Source: Prevotella sp. CAG:1320 (GTDB lineage Bacteria; Bacteroidota; Bacteroidia; Bacteroidales; Bacteroidaceae). Taken from it: a stretch of 37,102 bases of DNA. The stretch lies in the NCBI GenBank assembly GCA_000435635.1, contig FR882114.1:1-37102 (forward strand), read 5' to 3'. The notes beneath the pieces are model-generated. The model worked only from the letters and a program-made list of their open reading frames with translations. It had not been told where the DNA came from and did not search any database. Position numbers and translations under genes: made by a program. Below are positions 1-7,762 of this stretch, piece by piece (the stretch's first letter is position 1; each line of letters begins with the position of its first letter).

Positions 1-47
1 ATCTGTGAAGTAAATTCAGTCATAGTCACAAGGAAACCAGGCAAAAT

Positions 48-131
48 AATGAAGATACCTTCATTGGTCGATGAAAGCGTCTTCGTTGGCTTGCGAAGAT
101 ACCTTCGCGGAGCGATGAAGGTATTTTCATT
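48..131. repeat. 22-bp-pitch palindrome array A (4 units)
   Basis: Four 18-bp imperfect inverted repeats start at 48, 70, 92 and 114, separated by 4-bp spacers, so the pitch is exactly 22 bp. The core is GAAGATACCTTC at 51-62 and 95-106, with variants at 73-84 and 117-128. The arms covary: positions 2-3 with 16-17 are AT/AT in unit 1 and GC/GC in unit 3, so pairing is kept while sequence changes. There is no open reading frame across it. It is the first of three different arrays packed into this gene-free stretch. Function unknown. Confidence 0.85.
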
Positions 132-179
132 TTAAAGGGTGTCAGTGATGAGGAGGACGGGCACTCAGTACCATCCCCT

Positions 180-263
180 GTACCAGCTATGTGGTACTGC
201 GGTGTCAGCTATGTGGTACTCCAGTACCAGTTAAGTGAAACTCCAGTACCACCTAGCTGGTAC
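180..263. repeat. 22-bp-pitch palindrome array B (4 units)
   Basis: Four 18-bp units start at 180, 202, 224 and 246 with 4-bp spacers. The best units, GTACCAGCTATGTGGTAC at 180 and GTACCACCTAGCTGGTAC at 246, are inverted repeats with GTACCA and TGGTAC arms. Units 2 and 3 have decayed arms (GTGTCA at 202; GTGAAAC at the end of unit 3) but hold the register. The architecture matches array A with an unrelated core. Confidence 0.85.
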
Positions 264-337
264 TGGGAAAGATACTGGCTTCCCCGTAGAGGTCAACCTT
301 TTGCCTCGTGCCCGCGACTAGGTTTTGTGAGTTAAGT

Positions 338-414
338 CAGTACTACTGCTTTTCAATATCAGTACTACTGAAATCGAAAAGCAGTAGTACTGAAATTCAA
401 TATCAGTAGTACTG
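338..414. repeat. 22-bp-pitch palindrome array C (4 units)
   Basis: The 11-mer CAGTACTACTG occurs at 338 and 360, and its reverse complement CAGTAGTACTG at 382 and 404. All starts are exactly 22 bp apart. The core is an odd palindrome (CAGTA, one central base, TACTG), and its central C becomes G in the second half. The same core and nearly the same spacing recur about 12 kb away at 12477-12554. The array ends about 30 bp beyond the 3' end of the DUF4932 pseudogene. Confidence 0.9.
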
Positions 415-445
415 GCTTTCCCGGAGGGATTGCCAGGCTTGGCGG

Positions 446-1594
446 CTAGTCCATGATGTCCAGTCTCTTGTATTCTTTTTCCGCGTAATCGGAGAAGAAG
501 CGGATGATGCGCGGATAGAAGCTCTCCAGGTTCGCGTACCGCTTCCGGCTCTTCTCATACTTCCTCAGCAGGCGCACCAGTTCGGGTGTCCACCTGAAGT
601 CGCGTTGTATCTGGACCAGCAGCTCGTTTCTCACTTCCTCTGGGGCATAGCCCTTGTCCATCATGTAGCAAATGACGGCGGCGCGCACCAATGACTCGTT
701 TATCATGGTCTGCCAGGTGCCGTATGCCTGTTGGCGCATGGTGCCTGGGCGGTGAGGTATAAAAAGGAGCCTGCCTGTTCCAGCTCTTTCACGTGGTCGG
801 GATATTTTTGCTCGTCGAGCAAGCAGTTTACGAAGGAGTGATTGAACTCATGCACCAGGGTGGAAAGGTATCCCTTGCTGTACTGGGGCTGATTTTCCTG
901 GTTGACGGAATAGCCCACGATGGCGGATACCTCTTTTTCCTTGCCTTTCGCGTGGCGGTTTACCCCGTAGTTTCCATGGCCGTTGCAGAAGCCGATGATG
1001 ACGGAGTACTTCTCCTCCGGCTTGTTGCCGTAGAACGATTCATACCAGTTGATATCAAGATGTCGGGCTACCTATTCGTCGTAGGCCCGTATTCCTTTCT
1101 CGTAAACCTCCTTTGTGGTTCTCGAAGAAATGGTGGAAACGGCTGTCGCGATAGAAGTCTGCCAGCAAATCCAGGAACTTCGCCTTGTCCACTTTGTCCC
1201 AGCGCGCATCGAGGGTACTGGGCTCTTCATTCACCAGCGAGAAGGCATTGCCCTTTTTCTGTAGGTGAATGGCCATTGACATGACTGCGTCGTAAGCGAT
1301 GCCATATGTGTTTCGCAGCTCTTTCATGCGCAGGACGGCCGGATGCTCCGCATAGTCTTTGAAACAGCTGTCAATGTCCTTGATGTATTGGCCCGCTACA
1401 TCCATGCGGTATTCAGGGTAGCCCGCCATGCGGGACAGGATGCCCATCAGCTCCACGTTCTCGTTTGCCTGGGGCGTTAGTGGCTGGGCATTCGCGCATA
1501 GGCACGCCATGGCGAGTGCCGCCAGGAGCGTGAGGCATTTTCGCCGTGTCTCCCGGAAAGAGGTCTTGCGTATTATTGTCGTGTTCATGGTCAT
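446..1594 (-). pseudogene. DUF4932-type secreted metallopeptidase-like gene, broken
   Basis: Three consecutive fragments on the minus strand form one protein. 1594-1110 encodes a signal peptide (hydrophobic run ending ANAQ) and the N-terminal half. About 1105-720 carries the middle, with LVHEFNHSFVN, a HExxH-type zinc motif as in DUF4932. 739-446 carries the C-terminus, starting MRQQAYGTWQ. Reading across needs a frameshift near 1105, an in-frame TAG at 1072-1074, and a second frameshift near 725-740 back to the first frame. Family similarity continues through all three frames, so this was one gene of roughly 380 codons. Three separate lesions favour true decay over sequencing error. The family name is from recall of the HEFNHSF-containing Bacteroidales proteins; a catalytic role is inferred. 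Confidence 0.8.
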
Positions 1595-1613
1595 GTACTT
1601 TATGAGGATTTAC

Positions 1614-1652
1614 ATTGCGGGGAGCGCACGACAGGCGTGCGCTCCCCGCAAT
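1614..1652 (-). terminator. 17-bp GC-rich hairpin downstream of the zinc-ribbon gene
   Basis: ATTGCGGGGAGCGCACG at 1614-1630 pairs perfectly with 1636-1652 around a 5-nt loop. It lies 18 bp beyond the stop codon of the zinc-ribbon gene and before the DUF4932 pseudogene. There is no U-run on the minus strand, so it may be a processing or stabilising hairpin rather than a classical intrinsic terminator. Confidence 0.55.
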
Positions 1653-1670
1653 AGTATGGGTTATGGAGGA

Positions 1671-2507
1671 TTAATCGGCCTGCTCCGTCTCCTCTGTCTT
1701 TTTCTTTCGGATGGAGCGGCGACGCTTGGGCTTTTCCTCGTCGGCGGGCTTGTCTGCCTTGACACCTGCCAACTCAGGGTCTATCAAGATGCGTCCGCAA
1801 TATTCGCAGACGATAATCTTCTTGTGCATCTTGATGTCCAGCTGGCGCTGTGAGGGTATCTTGTTGAAGCAACCGCCACAAGCGTCACGCTGCACGTAGA
1901 CGATACCCAGGCCGTTGCGGGCCTTTTTGCGGATGCGCAGGAAGCTGGAGAGCAGGCGCGGCTCTATCTTCTTCTCATAGTCTTCGGCCTTCTCCTTGAG
2001 CTTAGCCTCTTCCTCGCGGGTCTCCTGCAGAATCTCGTCCAGCTCGCCCCGCTTCTCGTTGAGGTCTTCTTGGCGTTCGGTGATGAGTGTCTCGGTTTGC
2101 TCTATTTCCTTGAGCTTGCTTTCCACCATCTCCTTGGCCTCGCCTATCTTCTTGTTGCAGAGGTCAATTTCCAGTTGCTGGAACTCTATCTCCTTGCTCA
2201 ACGTGTCATATTCGCGGTTGTTGGCCACCTCTTCCAACTGCCTTTGGTAACGTTCCAGAGTGCCGTTGGCCACCTCTATTTCCCCTTTCTTCTGGGAAAT
2301 GGCGGAGTTAAACTCGTCTACTTCGGTCTTCAGCTTGTCTACGCGTATTTTCAAGCCTTCTATTTCGTCTTCCAGGTCTTGCACTTCCAAAGGAAGCTCA
2401 CCTCTCAACGCGCGCTTCTCATCGATGGCGCTCAATGTTGTCTGTAGTTGGAACAAAGTCTTCAGCTTGTCTTCAACTGACATTTCAGTAGGGTCTTTTT
2501 TAGCCAT
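1671..2507 (-). CDS. Coiled-coil protein with C-terminal C4 zinc ribbon (CT398/DUF164-like)
   Basis: A 278-residue cytoplasmic protein. Residues about 10-190 are charged heptad-rich coiled coil (runs of E, K and L). The C-terminal domain holds CGGC near residue 207 and CEYCG near residue 233, forming a four-cysteine zinc ribbon. This layout is that of the widespread zinc-ribbon family that sits next to Nif3 in Bacteroidetes and other phyla. Its biochemical role is not established; nucleic-acid or protein binding is inferred from the ribbon. The tail after the ribbon is Lys/Arg/Glu-rich. It follows the Nif3 gene on the same strand by 30 bp, so the two probably form one transcript. The start MAKKDPTEMS is the first Met and fits the family. 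Confidence 0.9.
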   Translation of the reverse strand: MAKKDPTEMSVEDKLKTLFQLQTTLSAIDEKRALRGELPLEVQDLEDEIEGLKIRVDKLKTEVDEFNSAISQKKGEIEVANGTLERYQRQLEEVANNREYDTLSKEIEFQQLEIDLCNKKIGEAKEMVESKLKEIEQTETLITERQEDLNEKRGELDEILQETREEEAKLKEKAEDYEKKIEPRLLSSFLRIRKKARNGLGIVYVQRDACGGCFNKIPSQRQLDIKMHKKIIVCEYCGRILIDPELAGVKADKPADEEKPKRRRSIRKKKTEETEQAD

Positions 2508-2537
2508 GTTCTTGAAGTTTATAGGATTGTTGATGAT

Positions 2538-3329
2538 TTACAAATAGCATATGGGGTTAGTGTCGATATCGCTCATTACGCATCTCACGCCAGGGCAGTG
2601 GCCTTGAATGATTTCTCGGAATATCTCCGCGGTATATTTCTCGCTTTCGTAATGGCCTATGACACATATCTGTATCTCTTGCTCATGGCCGAAATACTCA
2701 TGATAGCGCATCTCGCCAGTGATGAAAGCGTCCGCTCCGGCGGCGATAGCGTCTTGCAACAGGAACGCGCCAGCCCCGCCGCAGACAGCCACCTTGCAGA
2801 CAGGTCGCTCTAATAGCTTGTTGCCATGGATGCATTTCACGCCGAAAGCGCCGCGCACCCTCTTCATGAATTCAAGGGAGGAGACTGGCTTTTGCCATTG
2901 GCCTATTACGCCTTCTCCGCCTATTACGCCTTCGGCCTCCTTGGTCTTGCCAAAAAAGCGCAAGTCTTCCAGTCCCAGCTTTTGGGCTATCTTGTGATTT
3001 ACGCCGCCTAGAGCCTCATCCATGTTCGTGTGCATGGAAACGATGGCCACGTCATTCTTGATGGCCTTGATGATAGTGCGCTGCACGTAGTCAGCTCCTG
3101 TCAGTGAGCGCAGCTTGTGGAAGATGAGTGGATGGTGGCTTACGATAAGATTGCAACCTTTGTCAATGGCTTCGTCCACAACGGCTTCCGTTACGTCCAA
3201 GCACAATAATGCCCCTGATACATCACTCGCCCATGTCAATCCCACTTGCAAGCCGGCATTGTCGAAGTCTTCTTGCAGGGGCAGGGGCGCGAATTGTTCA
3301 AGGGCATGGATTACCTCTTCTATTTTCAC
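2538..3329 (-). CDS. Nif3-like dinuclear metal centre protein (YbgI/YqfO family)
   Basis: 263 residues, the length of the short single-domain Nif3 family without the CutA-like insert. Metal-site signatures are visible in order: SHHPLIFHKL near residue 65, MHTNMDEA near 100, GEMRYHEY near 207 and GHYESEKY near 225. The His, Asp and Glu residues of these motifs bind two metal ions in known structures. The protein forms a toroidal hexamer in the family. The annotation 'GTP cyclohydrolase I type 2' is common, but the physiological substrate is uncertain. It is first in a two-gene unit with the zinc-ribbon protein and has its own -7 box at 3361-3368, about 32 bp before the ATG. Confidence 0.93.
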   Translation of the reverse strand: MKIEEVIHALEQFAPLPLQEDFDNAGLQVGLTWASDVSGALLCLDVTEAVVDEAIDKGCNLIVSHHPLIFHKLRSLTGADYVQRTIIKAIKNDVAIVSMHTNMDEALGGVNHKIAQKLGLEDLRFFGKTKEAEGVIGGEGVIGQWQKPVSSLEFMKRVRGAFGVKCIHGNKLLERPVCKVAVCGGAGAFLLQDAIAAGADAFITGEMRYHEYFGHEQEIQICVIGHYESEKYTAEIFREIIQGHCPGVRCVMSDIDTNPICYL

Positions 3330-3360
3330 GCTTTACAGCCTCGATATGTCATTTATGCCG

Positions 3361-3368
3361 CGAAGTTA
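3361..3368 (-). promoter_or_regulatory. -7 box for the Nif3/zinc-ribbon unit
   Basis: On the minus strand the sequence reads TAACTTCG, a TAnnTTTG variant that recurs upstream of several genes in this window. It lies 32 bp before the Nif3 ATG. A clear -33 TTTG was not found. Confidence 0.55.
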
Positions 3369-3417
3369 GCTAATTAATATGGTATAAACTGACTGCCGGG
3401 GCTTATTTTAATGTTTT

Positions 3418-4296
3418 TTAGTACCAATCGTCCAGTTTGGCCTCCGCTTCCACCTTGGTCTCCACGTCATCGGGAAGAGCGGGGAAGAAGTCCAGGCCCG
3501 TGATTCGCTCTACTTGGTCTACGGTGTTTACATAATCTCCCTTAGGCCTGTTGCCGTCGGTGTTTCTATAGATAAAGCCTATGGCTTTTGGAGTTCCCCG
3601 CATGCAAAGCACTACTTTGAAGAAGGCTTCGGGCACTACTACCTGGTTCTCGCCAATGGTCTTGTGCGGCCCCTTGTACAGGATAGGGCCGCAGACGATA
3701 TAGATATCTCCCATTTGTCGCGCCCACTTGCGGCATTGTTGCTCCATTTCATTCCAGTCTCCTCGATTGAGTCCATGGTGTTGCGGGCAGGCATTCGTGA
3801 AATAAAAGCTTTCCCATTGTGCGTCCGCGTCCCATTTGTTGTCGCCTGAGGGACACATGTGGCCTCGGTCGTAGCCAGAGCCTTTGTAGTCATTGTCCGT
3901 GGCGCGGGGTTCGGGGACATCCTCATCTTCATGGAACTTCATGCCTCCACGGCTGTGGTTGCCGTCTACATGGTTTGCCGTGAGATGCCATGCCACCCAG
4001 TTGGGCAACTTTGTCGAGGGGTTATAAGAAGTTGTGTAGGCCTTGCGCTTCAATATCATCTCATCGCCATTGGCTATTGGGGCGGGAATCTCCAGCTTGT
4101 CACTGATGTCGTCAGCTTGTCGATTCTCGTCTTTTCCCCGGGAACCTGTGTGTTCACCGCTACTTCTTACGGCATCGTGACTTTCCCTTTGCTCAGTGTA
4201 AAGGTTCTCGGGTTCCTTTTCCGCTTGGTCGCCACAGACCTTTACGGCCACGATTAGCAGCGCGATGACAATGAGATAATATTTCAGTTGTTTCAT
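3418..4296 (-). CDS. DNA/RNA non-specific endonuclease (NUC1/NucA type), exported
   Basis: 292 residues. The N-terminus (residues 1-20) is a hydrophobic signal or anchor segment; the Cys at 21 lacks a good lipobox, so I do not call a lipoprotein. Residues about 30-75 are polar and probably disordered. The catalytic ββα-Me motif DRGHMCPSGD starts at 143 (catalytic His146), followed by FTNACPQ (Asn168) and NRGDWNEMEQ near 177-185, which supply the Mg-binding Asn and a conserved Glu. This is the classic non-specific nuclease signature. Likely periplasmic or surface digestion of nucleic acids. It lies 20 bp after a GNAT gene in the same direction. Confidence 0.92.
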   Translation of the reverse strand: MKQLKYYLIVIALLIVAVKVCGDQAEKEPENLYTEQRESHDAVRSSGEHTGSRGKDENRQADDISDKLEIPAPIANGDEMILKRKAYTTSYNPSTKLPNWVAWHLTANHVDGNHSRGGMKFHEDEDVPEPRATDNDYKGSGYDRGHMCPSGDNKWDADAQWESFYFTNACPQHHGLNRGDWNEMEQQCRKWARQMGDIYIVCGPILYKGPHKTIGENQVVVPEAFFKVVLCMRGTPKAIGFIYRNTDGNRPKGDYVNTVDQVERITGLDFFPALPDDVETKVEAEAKLDDWY

Positions 4297-4316
4297 GGGT
4301 GGGAATTTAAAACTTA

Positions 4317-4880
4317 TTATTCCATATCCAGCAGCGGTGCGACCAGCACTTTCTCGAAAGCCACTCGCTTGCCATGTCCTTCATAGTAGACGGTGCCGCA
4401 GAACGAGAATCCCATGGCGGAAAGCAGTCCGATCATCTCCGTGTTCTCGTTGGCGGTATCAACCTTGATGCTTTTGATGCCCTCCGCCTGGCACATCTCT
4501 ATCACGTTTTCCAGAAAGAGGCGGGAAAGCCCATGCCCTTGCAAGGATGGCTGGACTGCCAACCTGTGGATAACAACATAGGGATAATCGCTTTGCCATT
4601 TGCCTTTTATGTTCTCGTAGACAGGTTCCCCGTTGAATGCCACTACGCCAAAAGCGGCAATGGTGTCATCGGAACAGAGCACGTATCCCGTTTCGTTCTC
4701 AATGTCCTTGCGGATGATTTCCTCAGAAGGGTAAGTGGCTGACCATTGGGTGCGTCCTGACGCTAACATCTTTTCACGCGCCTTGTTCACCACTTCCCAA
4801 ACAGCGGGGAAATCATGCAGGGAGGCTTGCCGGAATTGGAAGTAGGGCATGGCAGGTTGACAGGAGTTGTTCTCTGGCAT
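4317..4880 (-). CDS. GNAT-family N-acetyltransferase
   Basis: 187 residues. The acetyl-CoA binding motif A is visible as VIHRLAVQPSLQGHGLSRLF (about residues 103-122), with the QxxGxG/A-type pyrophosphate loop QGHGLS. The later strand contains DTANENTEMIGLLSAMGFSF, typical of GNAT motif B. The substrate cannot be told. An internal Met at residue 11 (MPYFQFRQ) is a plausible alternative start, because the fold begins there. It sits 12 bp after the lipoprotein gene and 20 bp before the nuclease gene, so the three are probably cotranscribed without an evident shared function. Confidence 0.88.
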   Translation of the reverse strand: MPENNSCQPAMPYFQFRQASLHDFPAVWEVVNKAREKMLASGRTQWSATYPSEEIIRKDIENETGYVLCSDDTIAAFGVVAFNGEPVYENIKGKWQSDYPYVVIHRLAVQPSLQGHGLSRLFLENVIEMCQAEGIKSIKVDTANENTEMIGLLSAMGFSFCGTVYYEGHGKRVAFEKVLVAPLLDME

Positions 4881-4892
4881 GGGCGTGAAAGA

Positions 4893-5846
4893 TTAAAAGT
4901 TCATGCTGCCGTCAGAAAGAGGGATGTTGCCATCAGAGACCTCAGTGGTGAAATTCAGTTGGGCGTTATCCGAGAAAAGTTCGCCCGTGTAGATGGTTCT
5001 TTTTCCTTGTTCCAACTTCACGTCCTTGAAGTCCAGGTGTTTGAGGGCTTTCTCATTTTCGCCTAGAATGTCAAGCGCGATTTCCACGTTATTCTCTATG
5101 GTATTGCCAAGAAGGGTGTAGAAAGTCAATCTTCTCGTTTCCCCCGCCTTGTCTGGATCAAGTTCGACAATGCTGGAATATTCTTGGGCATTCGGAATAA
5201 AACCCGTGGCGGGGTCATATTGATAGTTGCAGTGCGATTTAAAAGTGGCTTTGATGGCTACTACTTCTTTTGGGGAAAGGTCGGTTGATTGCAACGTAAA
5301 AGCGGTTATGATGCGTTCCATGCCACAAGCGAATGTTTTTGAGGGGCTGGTTATATCGACAGACTTATTGAAAGCTACCATGTCCGTAACCTTGGTGCCA
5401 GGGAATGTAACCAAGTTCTTTCCTTTGATGGTCACGGGCTTCTCTCCCCTGTAAGCTAACGCGACAATTTGATATTTTCCTAAGGGCAAGTCGACGGTCA
5501 GTTTGCCAAAGTCTTCTTGGGAGTTTATTTGGTAGTATTGTTTTTCCTCGCCCACTCCTTCTATGGGGAAGATGGCTACGCTCAACTGCGTGAAATAGTT
5601 GTCTTTCTTTAGATCGGATTGACTGTCGTTTGTTTCCTCTCCCTTTTCGTCAGCTCTGCTATCCGTAGGGGTTACCATGTTTTCCGTGCTGACATCGAAA
5701 AAGGTCAAACTTACAGGTACAGTTGTTTGGGAGGTCGGGGGAGTTGTGGTGGAACCATTATCATCAGTAGTGATGTCTGTCATGCTTTTCTCGCAACTCG
5801 TAAGCATAGCTAGCGATATGAGAATGAAATAAATTACCTTTTTCAT
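4893..5846 (-). CDS. FimB/Mfa2-like fimbrillin-family lipoprotein
   Basis: 317 residues with a classical lipoprotein signal: MKKVIYFILISLAMLTSCEK, lipobox LTSC, lipidated Cys18. After a Thr/Ser/Pro-rich linker (about 22-75) comes a β-rich domain with LTVDLPLGKYQIVALAYRG, a pattern common in the fimbrillin-like N-terminal domain of Bacteroidales anchor proteins. A second β-rich domain follows the TFACGMERIITAFTL segment. The likely role is an outer-membrane anchored fimbrial or surface subunit. The family call rests on signal, length and the PLGxYxxVALAY pattern, so it is moderate. No partner fimbrial genes are seen nearby, which is unusual for a full Mfa/Fim locus. Confidence 0.65.
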   Translation of the reverse strand: MKKVIYFILISLAMLTSCEKSMTDITTDDNGSTTTPPTSQTTVPVSLTFFDVSTENMVTPTDSRADEKGEETNDSQSDLKKDNYFTQLSVAIFPIEGVGEEKQYYQINSQEDFGKLTVDLPLGKYQIVALAYRGEKPVTIKGKNLVTFPGTKVTDMVAFNKSVDITSPSKTFACGMERIITAFTLQSTDLSPKEVVAIKATFKSHCNYQYDPATGFIPNAQEYSSIVELDPDKAGETRRLTFYTLLGNTIENNVEIALDILGENEKALKHLDFKDVKLEQGKRTIYTGELFSDNAQLNFTTEVSDGNIPLSDGSMNF

Positions 5847-5880
5847 GTATGACTTTCGTTCCTGTTTTGTGATTTTCGCG

Positions 5881-5942
5881 CAAAGGTATAAGATATTTTT
5901 AAAATATTAAAGAATTTGCAATCTTTTTTCGAACCAAAGGTA
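5881..5942 (-). promoter_or_regulatory. Two -7 boxes upstream of the lipoprotein gene
   Basis: The minus strand carries TACCTTTG at 5888-5881 and again at 5942-5935, each preceded by TA, 54 bp apart. Both match TAnnTTTG. The proximal one is 34 bp before the ATG, with an AGGAA purine stretch in the leader. No clear -33 TTTG is present at the right distance, so tandem promoters are only suggested. Confidence 0.5.
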
Positions 5943-6004
5943 TAAAAATGTTATAATCGCAATAAGTTTTCCGAAATCCTTACATGTTTCTGCGGATTAT
6001 TCGC

Positions 6005-6012
6005 TATATTTG
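6005..6012 (+). promoter_or_regulatory. -7 box for a possible small protein gene
   Basis: TATATTTG is a perfect TAnnTTTG match, 34 bp before the ATG at 6047 and followed at 6034-6039 by AGGAGG. A -33 box at the usual distance is not obvious. Confidence 0.5.
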
Positions 6013-6046
6013 CGTTGTAATCTTAAAAGCTACAGGAGGATTGCAT

Positions 6047-6163
6047 ATGAAGCGCTGGAATCAATTCGAATTTGAGGCGGAAGCTTTGGAATTCGAGAAC
6101 ATGTACAACGAGGAGAACGACCGCCGTGGTGGGCGAGAGCTTTCTTCTATTTGGTATACGTAA
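6047..6163 (+). CDS. Possible 38-residue acidic small protein
   Basis: The ORF begins MKRWNQFEFEAEALEFENMY and ends SIWYT, then TAA. It has a strong AGGAGG Shine-Dalgarno at 6034-6039, 7 bp before the ATG, which is notable in a genome where few genes show one. A TATATTTG -7 box lies upstream and a 10-bp hairpin (6187-6219) follows. The protein is rich in Glu, Phe, Trp and Asn, with no membrane segment. I recognise no family. The gene lies alone between divergent and convergent minus-strand genes. Expression signals are good; the protein itself is unproven. Confidence 0.5.
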   Translation: MKRWNQFEFEAEALEFENMYNEENDRRGGRELSSIWYT

Positions 6164-6186
6164 CAGACAAAGCATAACCAGAGTGG

Positions 6187-6226
6187 AGTGGGAGCGTACT
6201 TTATGAGTGCGCTCCCACTGCGTTTT
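6187..6226. terminator. Terminator hairpin between the small ORF and bcp
   Basis: AGTGGGAGCG at 6187-6196 pairs perfectly with 6210-6219 around a 13-nt loop and is followed by GCGTTTT on the plus strand. It lies 23 bp after the small ORF and just beyond the bcp stop codon, so it may serve both converging transcripts. Confidence 0.7.
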
Positions 6227-6677
6227 AATCGCCTAGTATCTGGCGGGCGTGTTCTTTCACCTTGATTTCTTTAGGAGTGAAAATGCGTTGCACAATCCCG
6301 TTCTCATCGGTGATGAAAGTCGTGCGGAAAGTTCCCATATAGGTGCGGCCGCACATCTTTTTCTCGCCGAAGATTCCCAGTTCGTTAACCAATTGCTGTT
6401 CTGTGTCCGCTATCAAGGGGAAAGGCAGTTGGTATTTTTCTATGAAACGCTTGTGCGATTTTTCGTCTTGTATGCTGACGCCTACTATCGCGTAACCTTG
6501 TGCGAGAAACCGCTCATAGTTGTCTCGCAGGTCACAAGCCTCGCTGGTGCAGCCAGGTGTAGAGTCTTTTGGATATGCGTAAAGAACGAGCTTTTTACCG
6601 GCGAAGTCACTTAACCTGATTTCTTTTCCGTCTTGGTCTTTTCCCAATATCTCGGGTAGTCTTTGTCCTATTTCCAT
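6225..6677 (-). CDS. bcp: Thioredoxin-dependent thiol peroxidase (Bcp/PrxQ peroxiredoxin)
   Basis: 150 residues, full family length. It reduces hydrogen peroxide and organic peroxides using thioredoxin in the cytoplasm. The peroxidatic site PKDSTPGCTSEACDLRD gives Cys43 (peroxidatic) and Cys48 (resolving), the atypical two-Cys spacing of Bcp/PrxQ. The downstream conserved segment with RTTFITDENGIV is also typical. Single gene with its own -7 box at 6722-6729, flanked by the 6187 hairpin. Confidence 0.95.
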   Translation of the reverse strand: MEIGQRLPEILGKDQDGKEIRLSDFAGKKLVLYAYPKDSTPGCTSEACDLRDNYERFLAQGYAIVGVSIQDEKSHKRFIEKYQLPFPLIADTEQQLVNELGIFGEKKMCGRTYMGTFRTTFITDENGIVQRIFTPKEIKVKEHARQILGD

Positions 6678-6721
6678 CTTTCAATGTTTTAAGGTGATAC
6701 ATTAATAATGAAATCGTTACG

Positions 6722-6729
6722 CAAAGGTA
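6722..6729 (-). promoter_or_regulatory. -7 box for bcp
   Basis: The minus strand reads TACCTTTG, matching TAnnTTTG, 44 bp before the bcp ATG. The -33 element is not clear. Confidence 0.55.
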
Positions 6730-6770
6730 ACATAAATTCCGTATTTTTGCGCATTTTAAGGGAGCATTTC

Positions 6771-6801
6771 TTGCCCATGAGGCAAAAATAATGTATTTTT
6801 G
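6771..6801 (+). promoter_or_regulatory. Promoter for the etfBA operon
   Basis: TTG at 6771-6773, then 20 bp, then TATTTTTG at 6794-6801. This fits the Bacteroidetes -33/-7 layout and would give a leader of about 65-70 nt before etfB. A second TATTTTTG sits at 6742-6749. Confidence 0.6.
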
Positions 6802-6873
6802 CATGCGGATTAATTCCTTTTTGGTGTAAATCCATGTATATGCGCATAACATTTATTTAACACAATATCTAAT

Positions 6874-7743
6874 ATGAGTTTGAAAATCGTTGTACTTGCC
6901 AAGCAAGTACCTGACACAAGAAATGTGGGTAAGGACGCGATGACAGCAGAAGGCACGGTGAATCGTGCCGCATTGCCCGCTATCTTCAACCCAGAAGACT
7001 TAAATGCCTTGGAACAAGCTCTTCGATTGAAAGAGCAGAATCCAGGTTCTACTGTAGGTGTGTTGACGATGGGCCCTCCCCGTGCGGGAGAGATTATTCG
7101 CCAGGGACTCTATCGTGGCGCTGATACAGGTTGGTTGCTTACAGACCGTTTGTTTGCGGGCGCTGACACTTTGGCGACTTCTTACGCTTTGGCAACTGCC
7201 ATCAAGAAGATAGGCGATGTGGATATCGTGATAGGCGGTCGTCAGGCCATTGATGGTGACACGGCGCAAGTAGGCCCCCAGGTAGCTCAGAAATTGGGGC
7301 TGAACCAAGTTACTTATGCCGAAGAGATTTTGAAGATAGAAAATGGCAAGGCGACAATCCGTAGGCATATCGATGGTGGAGTGGAGACTGTTGAGGCTCC
7401 CTTACCCGTGGTGATTACCGTGAATGGCAGTGCGGCTCCTTGCCGTCCTTGCAACGCCAAGCTCGTGATGAAGTATAAGTATGCCACATGTCCTATGGAG
7501 CGTACCGGCAATGAGCCTTGGACAACTCTTTATGAGGAGCGTCCGTACTTGACGCTTAACCAATGGAGCGTGGCAGACGTAGATGGTGATGCCAGCCAGT
7601 GTGGCTTGAGTGGCTCTCCCACCAAGGTGAAAGCGGTGCAGAATATTGTTTTCCAGGCAAAGGAAAGTCGTACGCTGACCAGCTCAGATGAGGACGTAGA
7701 GGGACTCATCAAAGAATTGTTGAATGAAAAGATCATTGGTTAA
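6874..7743 (+). CDS. etfB: Electron transfer flavoprotein beta subunit
   Basis: 289 residues. It pairs with EtfA to carry electrons from acyl-CoA dehydrogenase. Family landmarks are MSLKIVVLAKQVPDT at the N-terminus, the nucleotide-binding segment VLTMGPPRAGEIIRQGLYRG near 62-81, GGRQAIDGDTAQVGPQVAQKLG near 121-140, and the ETF-beta region around PVVITVNGS. It is first of three genes: 19 bp to etfA, then 4 bp to the acyl-CoA dehydrogenase. Whether this ETF only transfers electrons or also bifurcates them cannot be settled by eye. Confidence 0.95.
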   Translation: MSLKIVVLAKQVPDTRNVGKDAMTAEGTVNRAALPAIFNPEDLNALEQALRLKEQNPGSTVGVLTMGPPRAGEIIRQGLYRGADTGWLLTDRLFAGADTLATSYALATAIKKIGDVDIVIGGRQAIDGDTAQVGPQVAQKLGLNQVTYAEEILKIENGKATIRRHIDGGVETVEAPLPVVITVNGSAAPCRPCNAKLVMKYKYATCPMERTGNEPWTTLYEERPYLTLNQWSVADVDGDASQCGLSGSPTKVKAVQNIVFQAKESRTLTSSDEDVEGLIKELLNEKIIG

Positions 7744-7762
7744 TCAGTAGGAACTTGGATTT

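Noticed and set aside
338..414. CRISPR-like repeat array
   Set aside because: Units are short palindromes with 4-11 bp between them, copy number is four, spacers are not unique and no cas gene is near.
720..1110. Programmed frameshifting in the DUF4932 gene
   Set aside because: Two opposite shifts and an in-frame stop, with no slippery-site and pseudoknot arrangement, point to decay.
1614..1652. The 17-bp hairpin as an array unit
   Set aside because: It is single, has a different spacing and a much longer stem.
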